Under the pieces are notes generated by a model, which was given only the letters and a program-made list of their open reading frames with translations, made no database searches and had not been told where the DNA came from. A stretch of DNA of 64,000 nucleotides from Cristatella mucedo (lineage: Eukaryota; Bryozoa; Phylactolaemata; Cristatellidae): NCBI GenBank assembly GCA_009760855.2, contig WPIO01000020.1, positions 5,157,501 to 5,221,500 of the forward strand, given 5' to 3'. The translations under genes were made by a program, and so were the position numbers. Below, in pieces: positions 44,806-55,563 of the stretch (the first letter of the stretch is position 1; each line of letters begins with the position of its first letter).

Positions 44806-45122
44806 GAGACGTGTTTCCTCCTCAATAGTACTGGACGTGGCGTGTGTGGGATAATCCTGCCGTTAAGGTGGATGCAGAGCCCTAGTTCTCTGGTCAGGGT
44901 CGAGGCTCCGGTTTGGGCTCGGCCTACTTGGGTCATTCCCCACTATAGGTGTAAGTAGTCCAAGTGTGGATACGTTTTTCCTTAGCAAGCGTACTTGCTG
45001 TAGTGTGTATGGTATTCCTGTCGTTGAGGTCGAAATGGAGCCAAAGTTCTCCGGTCAGGGTCTAGGCTCAGGTTCCGGCTTCTCGTCTAAATCATTTCGT
45101 TACCCACAACAGACTTAGGTGG
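44806..45122. repeat. Block C' continues after LINE-I
   Basis: Resumes exactly where block C was interrupted: GTGTTTCCTCCTCAATAGT (compare 7640), then ATAATCCTGCCGTTAAGGTG and the 125-160 bp subunits seen at 7590-7960. Confidence 0.8.
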
Positions 45123-45876
45123 CCTAAGAACTGGGGGGTATACTCCCTCCACAAGAGTGCCAGTGCTAGTGAGAGCTTCTAATTAGTGTGGAGACTAAAC
45201 TGAGTTAGACGAGAAGGGACTGTGTGTGCTCGAGAATAAAGCTCAGTAAAACCCCCCAATTTGCGTGTTTCGCATTCCAATTCAAGCCACAGACTCGCGA
45301 GGCCCTTTGATAACGATAAGTCGGTCAGCTCAGGAAACGCTCGTTTTGTGGCAGCCTGCTTATTGCCCACAGAAGCACACCTAACGGCATTAGGCAGTAG
45401 GTTAGGCAGCTAGGTAACAGCAGGTTAAGCCTATTCCCCCTGAGCATTCGGGATTACAGTAGTGATGGAGCTGCAGCCCGGACAATTCAGCCTAAGCCTA
45501 AGAGCTGCCGGGGGATATATTCCCTCCGGAACAGTGCCTGTGCGAATAAGAGTGTGTAAGGAGAGTGGAAATAAAACTGAGCTTGCCGCACAGCGACTTT
45601 GTATGCTTGCGAATATAGCTCAATAAAATCCTCAATTTCTGTGTCTTGCTTTCCAAGTCATGCTGAAGTTTCACGAAGTTCTTTAGTAACGATAAGTAGG
45701 TCAGCTCAAGAAACACTCGTTTTGTGGCAGCCTGCTTATTGTCCACAGACTCACACCAAACAGCAGTAGGCGATAGGTTACATCGCTAGGTAAGCAGGTG
45801 GTTAAGCCTACCCCCCCCCCCCCCCCCCAGCCTTCGGCATTACAGTAGTGACTGAGCTGCAGCCTGACAATTCAGC
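45123..45876. repeat. Tandem duplication of ~375 bp, right copy only
   Basis: Units 45123-45496 and about 45497-45876 share CCTAAGARCTG, GAGTGCCTGTGC-type, ACGATAAGTAGGTCAGCTCA-type, TTTTGTGGCAGCCTGCTTAT and ATTACAGTAGTGA. The left block has one unit (about 7912-8300). The two units are diverged from each other, so the duplication is not recent. The second unit contains an 18-C tract (45811-45828) where the first has a short CCCCC. Confidence 0.8.
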
Positions 45877-46166
45877 CGACCTATGCCTGCCTAATCAATG
45901 TGGGTGAGTCAGACAGCTTACCACCCTGCTTCCTTTGCTACCTGGTTAGCTCGCCCTGCCTCTCACAGATTGGTCCTGCTCGACCTGGAGTGATTGATTG
46001 CCAAGAATCAGCTGTGCTCATTGGTCAATTTTGAACTGAACCTCCACCAATCGGTTGCAGCTTAACCGATCGTTATAGAGACTAAATATGGACAAAGGAA
46101 ACCTCACTAGCTGCACCGGTCACTCTGCTACTGCCTACTGAAGTAAACAGCTACACAGGCATACGT

Positions 46167-46206
46167 CCGAGGGGAGGGAATCTGCAACTTGATTCCCTCC
46201 CCTCGG
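46167..46206. ncRNA. Perfect 16-bp hairpin, right copy
   Basis: Same arms as at 8589-8628, CCGAGGGGAGGGAATC and GATTCCCTCCCCTCGG, with loop TGCAACTT. All 32 arm bases are unchanged while the loop and near flanks have changed. Function unknown. Confidence 0.45.
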
Positions 46207-46989
46207 CTTGCTTATGCAGTGGCAGCAATGATGTGGGTGATGTGTCTTTGAAGGCCTAGGAGCTGCTCATAAGATTGAGGTCAGTATCCTGCAACTACCG
46301 TGTTGCTCTTATACTGCATGATGCCAATCAACTCCTGGCATCCTGATTGCTGCATTATGTATTCATTTTCCTTACCTCGTCTCTTGCATGAGCTCCGATG
46401 CATGCCAAGAGGCCAGCACTGTGATAACATATGTACGTAAACACAAACCGTTGGCCAATGATATTCCCAAACACCCCCATGCGTTTAGTCTGAATTGGGC
46501 ACTGCTGGTGGTTCATTGACACATCTCTGTAGATCTTTTTTTGAACAAGGTACCGAGTATCGTTGCTATCGTTTTCCAGTGGTAATGCTTCATGCATCAT
46601 AAAAGGTAATGCCTCGACACTACCAACAACAACGCAGACGTCAAGATGCCTTGACACGGCCAAAAAAATGTGAACACTGGTCGATGAGCTGTGCTGAACC
46701 ACCTCCCAACCCTCAGCAGTCTCTATTAATCGTGGAGCCGTCATTACCACCAGCTCTGATGCCATTACAGGTAAGCTAATCATGTAAAGTCGGGCAGCTC
46801 AGCTCACATTGCATACAAGCTGCTTGCCAGTGCATGGCCATGTCGTTTTCTTATGAGGGAGGTAGAGGAAATCAGCTGGATTCTCTTGATCTGCTAGATG
46901 CTTGTTGTGATTGTCGTAGGCATGATTACTCTCGAAGGAAGTCGCCGAAGGCATCGTCATGGCTTGGCCTTACTGGGATGCACAGGATC

Positions 46990-48154
46990 AGCCGGCTATT
47001 GAACTGCTAGGGAATGCTGTCAGCCGACTTGAGCTAGTCCAGAAGCACTGGACAGCAACTGCAGCCATGCAGTCACTGTTTTCCTGTCACTTAGAGTCAA
47101 GCTTCCTACATTTGACTTGCAAACTCTATTTGTAACTGCTTCGTGTCACTATGTGCATGCAGTTGCAGCTGCTCACCGATCGCCTGCTTTGTAGTTGCGC
47201 TGTATATACAAAACTGCTTAAGAGCCAATCTCCTCTGGCCCCACCCTTACCGAGTGCCATACAGCCATTGACGTTGGTAGCTTGTAGAGCTTGTAGCTTG
47301 TTTAGTTAATGCATGCATAGATTTTATATAGACTTTGCTTAAGCATGCATCTATTACCTACCTGTACTTGTATCAGTCATTTGTTATCTGGATCCTGGCT
47401 CATGAATAAAGTTGCTGAATCAAATGATGCTTGAATTGTGTTTCGTCATTGTCTGAGCAGGGAACAGTGGCAGGTACAAAATTGGCTTCCACACCGATAC
47501 ACTGCCATAATCAGACCTGCATATTCGTTAGAAGGATTCATTCTATATGTCCATGAGCCAAGCTAGCATCAGCAAGCCTGTAAAATACCTTATGTCTATT
47601 GCTGTCTACCACAGTCTATTTATACATTGTCTTCAATTATATATATATATATATATATATATATTATGTAGTCTGTATTCGATTTATTCACTTTTTAGGC
47701 CGGTCTATGGACATATCAGCCTGCTAGTCCAAAATCCTAGTGTTTGCCTTCACAGGAGCAATCCGGCTCGACGTGACGGACATTACTAATGCTCAGTGCT
47801 CTGAGAGTTTGCATTGATCATGCAGGCATCGCTTGTAGAAACCATCACCAGTGCTTCCCGAGGAGCTGAGAGCTGGGGCTATTTTTGCTCCTTAGGCACC
47901 TGGGAGCACAATCGTTGAGCCCACTGTGTGAGGGCACATTCTGCATAAGCTCCACCCATAAGCATTCTTAAGCCTGTTTTCTGCTCAGAGACAGATGGCA
48001 CCTACATTATTACCAGGTATGGGAGGAATTGTATTTTTTGTGGATAGGCTTTACCTAAATATGCCGATAACTGTATCAGCAAGGGAGTGTAAGTGCGTGG
48101 CTGTATGTGCCCTTACATAATTTTGACTAAATAATGGGAAGTTGCAAGTAGGCC
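46990..48154 (+). repeat. R1 repeat, 5' part, copy c
   Basis: Matches 9430-10085 and 11790-12800. Carries AATAAA at 47405-47410 with the same GT-rich downstream run and a (TA)n tract at about 47638-47664. Confidence 0.72.
47405..47410 (+). terminator. Candidate polyadenylation signal, R1 copy c
   Basis: AATAAA followed by TTGAATTGTGTTTCGTC; counterpart of 9817 and 12027. Confidence 0.3.
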
Positions 48155-49110
48155 CTTTCAAGATTCCTATCGATTACTTGCAACGTAACATAGATAATGT
48201 AACCGGTGAGTACTACTTTTCAGGATCTGGATAGTACTCAGCTGTATTGATCATTCAAACCGTCAGAATGTGCTTCAGCAACTAACGAACTGATTGCTTG
48301 CCTTTCCAAAATTCTGTCATGGTATGGGAAAAATGTCTTGACACTAAATAACGATAAAACTAAACTGCTGCTCTTAGGACACCCTAAGCTGGAATTGAAA
48401 GGCTTTGCTCTTCAAATTGGGGTTGCTATTGTGCCACCATCACCACGAGCTCAGAATTTAGGTATTGTTTTTGACAGCTGCGAAGATTTATTTTGAGAGC
48501 TTCATTCAGAAGACTGCTTTTGTAGCTAGGCATCACGACTGATCCCCATCTAAGAGCAGGAGCTGTTTTCTGCAGTGGCCTGCAAAAAATAAACTGACTT
48601 CTAAGTTCTGTCTCGGCTTGATCGTTTTATATCCCTTTCAGATGGGCTACCAAAAAGAGCATCTAGGCCATGCAGCTGGCTGTGAATGTAGCTGCAAGGC
48701 CAATTTTCAAGACCCAGAGATTGAACCGCATGTCTGTTTTGCTAAAAGAGCAAAGGTGGCTGCCTATTGATACACAGATACAGAGCCAAGTTCTTATGTT
48801 GACCCACAAGGCCCACCACTGCTTGGCCTTCCATACCTAGATCAACTGCTGTTGACAGTTTCAACCTCCTCATGCCCTCACGTTATCTATGGGTAATACA
48901 TTTTCTGTTTCATTATTTCCGTTAAAGACAGTTGGCGACAGATGATTTGGCCCTGCTGGTCCAAGACTGTAGAACTTACTTCCAGAATCATGGTGCAACG
49001 ACAGCTACTATCCCACTGCTGACCCTGTCTTACTTTTAAGGCTACCCTGAGCGGCTACTTCAATGCTACTCACTACCTTAACTGCTCTCCTGACTCAGCA
49101 ATCCTTTCCA
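48155..49110 (+). mobile_element. LINE-II reverse transcriptase remnant, copy 3
   Basis: Reads STQLY (remains of YADDTQLY) at about 48240, then SATNELIACLSKILSWYGKN, LTLNNDKTKLLLLGHPKL, PPSPRAQNLGIVFDSCEDLF (the 'ARNLGVxFD' landmark), stop TGA at about 48495, and further decayed pieces. It best preserves the centre of the element. Other stops and shifts follow, so it is inactive. Confidence 0.75.
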
Positions 49111-50615
49111 ATTTCTCTTTGTTAGATGAGATGATTTCTGTTAACTATCAAATGCATTCCGAAAGGAGCTTATGCTGTGAATGTGCTGTAAGAAAATCTT
49201 CTGCCGAACACCCACGTAGTCTGTATGGCTTTGGGGAGTTACAGACAGAGATACATTAAATTGCATTACATCACAATTAATTAATTGTGCACGCAGCCAG
49301 CCATAAGAGTTATAATCAAGGAGCAGCACAGCAATACATGGGGCAAAGATCGACATCAGCACATCTTGTGTTCGTGTTTCTCGCACAGAGGCTAGGCCTG
49401 GCAGGGCACAGACACGTGCCTTCAATGAGGATGCATTGTGGCCCTGCAATGTGGCAGTGGGAAGCTGATATCGAACTTATTGCTTCAATATGTATACAGG
49501 GCAAGGAAATGAGGTTTGGAGGGGTGCATGCATTATCCACTACTACTAGTCATAGCTGGTGGCATTAAAACAAGAAGGTATGATGGTGAACTCAGCACAT
49601 ACTTGCTTCTTTATTTCGGGCTTGCAACGCCCAGCAAATGATGAAAGATGAGTAACAAGTGCATTATTATTATTAATATTAATGCATTGAAACTCCTGAC
49701 TGAAAAGGCAAGTGGAAAAATGTCAATCCTATCGTTTGTGTGCTCACTGCCGGTGACTCAAAAAGCAACTGTGAAAGGTGCACGATCCTTCACGGACAGA
49801 TTCACAGTGCAGAACTAATGCAGTTCTCTAAAGAAGAAGGAATACCAAACAGACGCTTAGAACGCACTTTCTAATTCCACCATTCTGTGGGTTTTGTGTT
49901 TTTTCCAGTGTGTGCATGTACCTACTTACACTATGCCTATCTCTGTGTGCAATGTGTTAAAATGGTTGAGCAACAAATTATTAGACTTCAGCATGTTTCC
50001 CTTCTCATTTTTCATGACGATGGATATATTCAGCCATTTTTGGTTCATTGAGTAACATAATCATGTTTATATAATGATAAGTGAAATATTCATCCTTGAC
50101 GGTAGCTGTCGACTGGACAGTAGAATGTGTGTTAATGCAAGTGCAGTACTAGAGTTAAGGCTTCACTGAAGTAATTGAGTGCATCCGAGAGCAGCATGAT
50201 CTTAAGCAGGTAGATCCTATCTAATGGTAACGTTCTTTTCAAGACGTTTAATGTAGAGAGATATAATGACAGATCAGGAGCCCAAATAAATTGCGAGAAC
50301 GGCTCAGTATTGGCAATGCAAGATAAGAGACTGGTGACACGACGCTCGATCTGTTTAAATTTTTTGAAATGCTCATAAATCAGCCATCCATTAGCTACAG
50401 CAAGCAGCACTGTAGATGGCGTTGCTTACACAAGATTCCACCTCAAATACTGTGGAAATGGGAATTTCTGTTTTTAGTGCAATTATTACCTACGCTAAGC
50501 CAGCGAGTTTTATAATGAAAAATTTAGTACTTTAGCTCGTTTAAGTAAAGAAAAGTATCACAGCCGCATCACGGCATGTACTTCATTCGTGTACGACCTA
50601 TATTGGGTTCGAGCC
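49111..50615 (+). repeat. R1 repeat, 3' part, copy 3, with ~350-bp insert
   Basis: Matches 13690-14855. About 49394-49743 has no counterpart in copies 1 and 2, which read directly from TTGCATAGAGG to CGGTGTCTCAAGAAG. The insert contains an ATTATTATTATTAATATTAA run near 49661 but no recognised element. Confidence 0.7.
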
Positions 50616-51654
50616 TCCCTGCGAGCGATTCTTTAATGCCTTCTGAAAGAGGAATGAAGTGCCGTTTAGTGTCTTCTGCTGTTGCATGCTGTATATCAAG
50701 ATTTGCAGTAGACTGAATTTCACTCATTTCGGTTTGATTGCGAAAATTTCTTTAGCTGATAGTGAATGAAACTGTACATTCACTTATCTGACGATACTGT
50801 TAATAGAAAAAACCTTAACAATAACCTGGTGGTGCTGTCTGCGATGCACGAGTGCAAACCTTCACATATCGTTTTTCACCTCTTTTAACTGACTTTATGA
50901 ACTGAATCGCTGGGCAGAAAAAGCTTTGTAGCGGTCATGCTCTTAAATTAGATTGACTACTCATGAAGCTCGAATGCACATGGCTCACCTGAGGACTCCC
51001 CTAGTACAACTATGTCCAGTATAACTAGCGTTTGAAATATCACTCTTTATTAAGCAGCACTCTATTAGTCAAGGCAGCTTTAAAGGAAAGCACATACATT
51101 CGCTTGCAGAAATAGATGAGAGCTTATTTCTGCAATGCTTGATCTGAGCTGCACCCTAATTTCCAAACAAGAGATTCGATGCAACTGAGACATAGCACAA
51201 TAAGGAAAACGAAAAGATTGAAAGAAAGCAACAGTAAGAGAAAACGTGACAGCAAAGAGACAGGGGAGAGAGAGGGACAAGCAAAGATACTGAGAAAAGA
51301 TGCAGATGAGATACCCAGAGAAAAAAGACAGAAAAAGAGATGGAGAAATATGGAAAGACCGAGTATGAAAACTATATGTCTACAGTGATAGAGGCAAGTG
51401 AAGAGAATGACTGAAAACGACTTTGGTTCAGCTAGGAACAAGTCGCATGGGAGAACCACGTTTTTTTCATGACCGAGATGTTACTAAGGCTGCCATAGGT
51501 CATCAGTTGGTCAGGCCTGGCTGACCTGAGTTGTGCTTTTCAGCTTGGGGCATTACTAAGCTTACCGAATGGAGTGCTTAACTGAGAGAGATAGAGCTGA
51601 GCCGATAAATGTGCTCGAATGTCACGTTGCCCTGCAGCTTCTTTAAAAGGCTCT
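50616..51654. other. Right-only segment with a purine-rich tract
   Basis: Absent from the left copy. 51185-51370 is strongly purine-rich on the plus strand (AGAGA/AAAGA). The hydrophobic 111-codon minus-strand frame at 51124-51459 and the basic 69-codon plus frame reflect that composition and are not convincing genes. Confidence 0.5.
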
Positions 51655-51935
51655 TGTATGTGGCAACGGTGGCGTTCACGATAGATGAGCTTAGCTGCAG
51701 AGTTTTGCTCTGTCTGCAAGCGCCTGATTACTCAGGCCAGTAGACCAGCAAGCAGCGAATTTGAAAAAAGTCAAGACAGCATGTCACAAATGCATGGACC
51801 AGGTTGAGTGTGGTATCCCTGTCCAAACAAGCACGAGGTAAATAAGCACTTTTATGTAGCTGAAAGTAGGCACATTTGACGGTGGAGCTTAAGTGGTCGT
51901 CTAACGAAAGGTGACTTTGGAACTAGATACTTTTC
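51655..51935 (-). mobile_element. LINE-I internal fragment, minus strand
   Basis: Reverse complement of the LINE-I region around 43945-44215. GAGCTTAAGTGGTCGTCTAA at 51890, CGAAAGGTGACTTTGGAACT at 51906, TGTAGCTGAAAGTAGGCACA at 51857 and GTCAAGACAGCATGTCAC correspond to the segments encoding SDLSLDDHISS and VTSRLDFCNSLL. Many substitutions and no open frame. Lacks the 3' end. Confidence 0.7.
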
Positions 51936-52689
51936 TTACTTGCAGAGAAAGAGGACTCCTTGTGGGATTATTATAGAGAGATTACGGCAAAGACAACTAG
52001 TAGGAAGTTTCGACATCTCATTATTAAATACTCACGGTTTGTTTCCCTCATATTCTTCTTTGAAATAACTCAGCCGGACGGGGCATGAAGGATTGATATC
52101 CCCTGGATGACTGTCTCAAACGTATTCCGAATTGATGTATGTGCAGCATCTAATATTGGTCGTGAAAATTGCGATCCAAGTACTCTTGTGGGTGCTCTCA
52201 TTGTCTAGACACTATCTATTCTAGTCTGAATGGAACCTTCTATACACTAGACATCATGCTAAAGCCAGCCATAGGTTTGCTGGTGGCAAGAAAGCTCAGA
52301 CAAGTGTATGTAATCCATAACTACGTTGAAAATGAAAACGTGGTGAAGCATGACAAGCCTTTCAAAGCGCTTGGTATATCAAGGCAGTAAACTAACCTAG
52401 ATCAACACCTTACTCGTGTTGCAATCTAGTAGCAGTACTTGATGACGGATATTTTGTATTTAGCTAATCTCACTGCATCCCTCTGTGCTACCGGACAGTG
52501 AGACCAGGCAAAAAAGCCTAACCATACAAGCACAAGTGCTATTATGGCAACATGCTAACTAAGGACTCTCTAAAAAATTCTACAATCAACTGACTGAAGC
52601 AATAGCTTGATACTGATTTAAATAGAAAAATAACACAAAACAGATACTAATATAAATTAATATGATAGTTACAATAAGACGTGTTGTAT
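51936..52689. other. Unassigned sequence
   Basis: No recognised feature. A 73-codon plus-strand frame (52169-52390) has no similarity I can name. Confidence 0.4.
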
Positions 52690-53055
52690 TTATCCGTCGA
52701 ATAATCTAATCGATTTCTTGGCACCTTACATTTGCTGCAGTGGAATCCTGATAAAATAGTCAGTGGTAGCCTGCTCAATACCATCAAGAATAATAATATT
52801 AAGAGTTATAGCAATAGGGTCTACTTAAAAATATGGTTACGGGCTGCAAGTTTTGTTTCAACAGGCAAAAAAAAATACAGGACGAATCATGGCGAATCAA
52901 ATGCTGTGATAAGTGTATATTCAATGAGTTTCTTCTTAGAAGTAGTGATTACAGTAGATGTCATGAGGTAAGTAGGAAAGTGAGATGCAGGTTTTATAAA
53001 CATACGAACTAAAGGCATGTTCTGTAAAGGAATTAGAGTTCGTACGAGGAGCATA
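52690..53055 (-). mobile_element. LINE-I 3' end copy, minus strand
   Basis: On the minus strand it shows the C-terminal region in decayed form (GTACGAACTCTAATTCCTTT, equivalent to the 'PRKNLKSFGDHAF' area) and the 3' UTR with CTGCAGCAAATGTAAGGTGC. The open stretch 53171-52887 crosses into SINE-I and is not a gene; its C-terminal half is out of frame with the reverse transcriptase. Confidence 0.6.
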
Positions 53056-53084
53056 TAATTTATAACTTTAAAAGCCAGTGCAGT

Positions 53085-53260
53085 TAAAAGCCGCTTTGGC
53101 CCACTAGGTAAGGCGGTTGCTTTACACGACCTAGATAACAAAGTTGTTGGTTCAATCCCTACAGTGGGCATTCCTTACTTGCTTTTACGAGCAGCTGCGA
53201 TAACTGCAAAGGCTCTTTTGTCGCTTTATAAAAGAGTCTTTAAAATCAGCTAATTTTCAT
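53085..53260 (+). mobile_element. SINE-I copy, right block E
   Basis: Head GGCCCACTAGGTAAGGCGG (A-box region) and GTTGGTTCAATCCC (B box), body AACTGCAAAGGCTCTTTTGT and AAAATCAGCTAATTTTCATT. Counterpart of 15030-15215. Confidence 0.78.
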
Positions 53261-54904
53261 TTTGTCTATTTATGATTGCGCCGGGAGAGATTGATGAATT
53301 TTCTAGGCCTTCAGGGCATCGGGTACTCTCTGAGGCAGCCCGAGAAAAGATTGGGATAATGAGCCGTTTAATTTCGCTAGGTAAGGCGGATAGGGTCTAG
53401 AGGACTAAACGTCTGTTTTGAAATTAGAGATGAGCTTGAGAACGAGGTCATCAGTAGCCTAGTTGAAAGGAGACATTGAGGCTGCATGGAAATGAGGGAC
53501 AAGATGCCAGAGGGTTGCTTCCATCCTTGGTATGAATTCTCGGATTTTGTCATTTGTTTTCGCTGACAAATGCAAAAAATAAGCGTATTATCAACTGCTT
53601 GTGCACTTCCTTCGATTGTGACCATTGGTTTAACAAAAGAACTAAACAATGAAACAATAGTTCTCGACTGTTTTGCTTACAAATAGCAAAGAAAAAAACA
53701 CATTCTCTATTGCTTGCGTATTTTCGTCGCAGGTCACAATCAGTTAAATAGACTTCTCTGTACTTCAAAAAACCTAAGTCGAGTTCATCTTCGCAAAAAA
53801 AGTTTTTAGACAAATGCATTCATACTAGTAATGATGGATAACGACTTTAAGTTGACAATACAAGGCTTTCAAATCTTAATAAACAAGAAATTACAATTTT
53901 GGTCTATCGAAATTTTCGCTCAACGTAAGAAAAGGGAAGCACAGCATACGATCTACAGTGTAAAACGAAATTCGCTGAAAAAGCATACTGCACTTTAATT
54001 CAAAAAGTTGACGAGCAGCTACTACTAGCAGCAGGTGCACGTGGCAGCCTTGGCAGGGGAAGCACCGACAAGTTGTAATAGAGATTAAGAGATCCAACAG
54101 CCCATTTATATGGTAGCAGAAAATCCTCAGTGGCTATCAACCTGCTTGCATTAAACAATACCAAGTGCCGACCGTCGGCTCTCCCATCCCAGTTTATTCT
54201 ATCCGCCTTGCTTGAATGTTGAGAGCAACAACAAACTTTTAGGAAGCAAGATATTCAGGGCAAGTCTTTTAGAATGAGATATGTCGAAATTCTTTTAGTT
54301 CAAGAAGTCCAATTACAAAATAATGCGGGTACGAAACAATGCAGGGCCAGCTAATTGATCAGCCTTGCTCACTGCCCGGCCTCAGCTTAGGAACGGTTTA
54401 ATCAAGACCCGCCGACTCACATGAGACTCAGGAGTGGGACCACGAGTTTCGAGGAGTACTCAGATTAGAAATGGTCTGAAAAGAAGCAGAAGACGATACA
54501 CATGAGACCGAAACTCGTATTCACAATCATAGAAGCAGACAAGGAACTGCAGATGCTTAGTTCGCACAAATTCAATGCCCACGATTAGATCAGGCCATGT
54601 TTGTATCTTTGCTTAGTTTGCAAATTTGTTCAACATGTTTCCTGCAGCTAAATACATTCCAGCACCAACAAATATGGCAAATGAAGCGACCAGAATTTCA
54701 AGAATTTCGCTGCCAGCCCCGGGGAACTGCTCAACGTGAACGTATTTGTTTTTGTGGAATTTCTGTTGTTAAGTGATTCGGCTCATAGCCGACACCACGC
54801 CAGCCGAATTTGCTCTATGAGGGTCGTCACGTGACTGTATCTTTGCTGCACTGTTCCCCAACTTCCTGCCTGTATATGAGTCTGTCAGCATGCTATCCTC
54901 CTTT
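53261..54904. repeat. Block E, right copy
   Basis: Collinear with 15216-16737, with an extra segment near 54425-54555 (a GACTCACATGAGACTC region) that is missing on the left. Confidence 0.7.
53550..53819 (-). CDS. Counterpart of the small frame at 15573-15770, doubtful
   Basis: 89 codons starting MHLSKNFFCEDELDLG; the first 65 align without gaps to the left copy with about nine differences, mostly in the N-terminal half, several of them conservative (D/E, V/L, F/L). It then continues WSQSKEVHKQLI to a stop. No family recognised. It may be a lineage-specific peptide, an exon or chance. Confidence 0.2.
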   Translation of the reverse strand: MHLSKNFFCEDELDLGFLKYREVYLTDCDLRRKYASNRECVFFFAICKQNSRELLFHCLVLLLNQWSQSKEVHKQLIIRLFFAFVSENK

Positions 54905-55563
54905 CGCTTTCTCTGTGTCTCTGTGTCTGTCTCTGTGTCTGTCTCTGTGTCTGTCTCTGTCTCTGTCTCTGTCTCTGTCTCTGTCTCTGTCTCTGTCTCT
55001 GTCTCTGTCTCTGTCTCTGTCTCTGTCTCTGTCTCTGTCTCTCTGTCTCCGTGTCTGTGTCTCTGTTTTGTCTCTGTGTCTGTCTCTGTGTCTGTCTCTG
55101 TGTCTGTCTCTGTGTCTGTCTCTGTGTCTGTCTCTGTGTCTGTCTCTGAGTCTGTCTCTGAGTCTGTCTCTGAGTCTGTCTCTGAGTCTGTCTCTGAGTC
55201 TGTCTCTGAGTCTGTCTCTGAGTCTGTCTCTGAGTCCGTGTCCGTGTCCGTGTCCGTGTCCGTGTCCATGTCCGTTTCCGTGTCCGTGTCCGTGTCCGTG
55301 TCTGTGTCTGTCTCTGTTTCTGTCTCTGTGTCTGTCTCTGTGTCTGTCTCTGTCTCTGTCTCTGTCTCTGTCTCTGTGTCTGTCTCTGTCTCTGTCTCTG
55401 TCTCTGTGTCTGTGTCTGTGTCTGTGTCTGTGTCTGTGTCTGTGTCTGTGTCTGTGTCTGTCTCTGGGTCTGTCTCTGTCTCTGTGTCTGTCTGTGTGTC
55501 TATCTCTGTGTCTGTCTCCGTCTCCGTCTCCGTCTTCGTCTCTGTCTCTGTCTCTTTCTCTCT
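54905..55563. repeat. Hexanucleotide satellite, expanded allele with higher-order structure
   Basis: About 650 bp of TGTCTC-type hexamers. It has domains: pure TGTCTC (about 54950-55040), TGTCTCTGTGTC dimers (55070-55145), about eight TGTCTCTGAGTC dimers (55146-55232), CGTGTC units (55233-55300), mixed TGTCTC, then TGTGTC (55400-55460). Ends in CCGACGGCGTCGG at 55564-55576 as on the left. The 278-323 codon repetitive frames on both strands are artefacts. Confidence 0.95.

Larger units (their letters stand above)
42593..47680. repeat. Block C', right copy of segmental duplication
   Basis: Collinear with 6590-10085. Relative to the left copy it has a LINE-I insertion (about 43638-44805) and a tandem duplication (45123-45876). 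The 142-codon minus-strand open stretch at 46355-46783 is broken by several stops in the left counterpart, so I do not call it a gene. From about 46990 it passes into R1 copy c. Confidence 0.8.

Noticed and set aside
46355-46783. 142-codon minus-strand frame in block C'
   Set aside because: The left counterpart (about 8780-9180) has several in-frame stops and no recognised domain exists.
51124-51459. Hydrophobic 111-codon minus-strand frame resembling a membrane protein
   Set aside because: Reflects the purine-rich plus strand, which yields Leu/Phe/Ser-rich translations on the other; no family and no counterpart.
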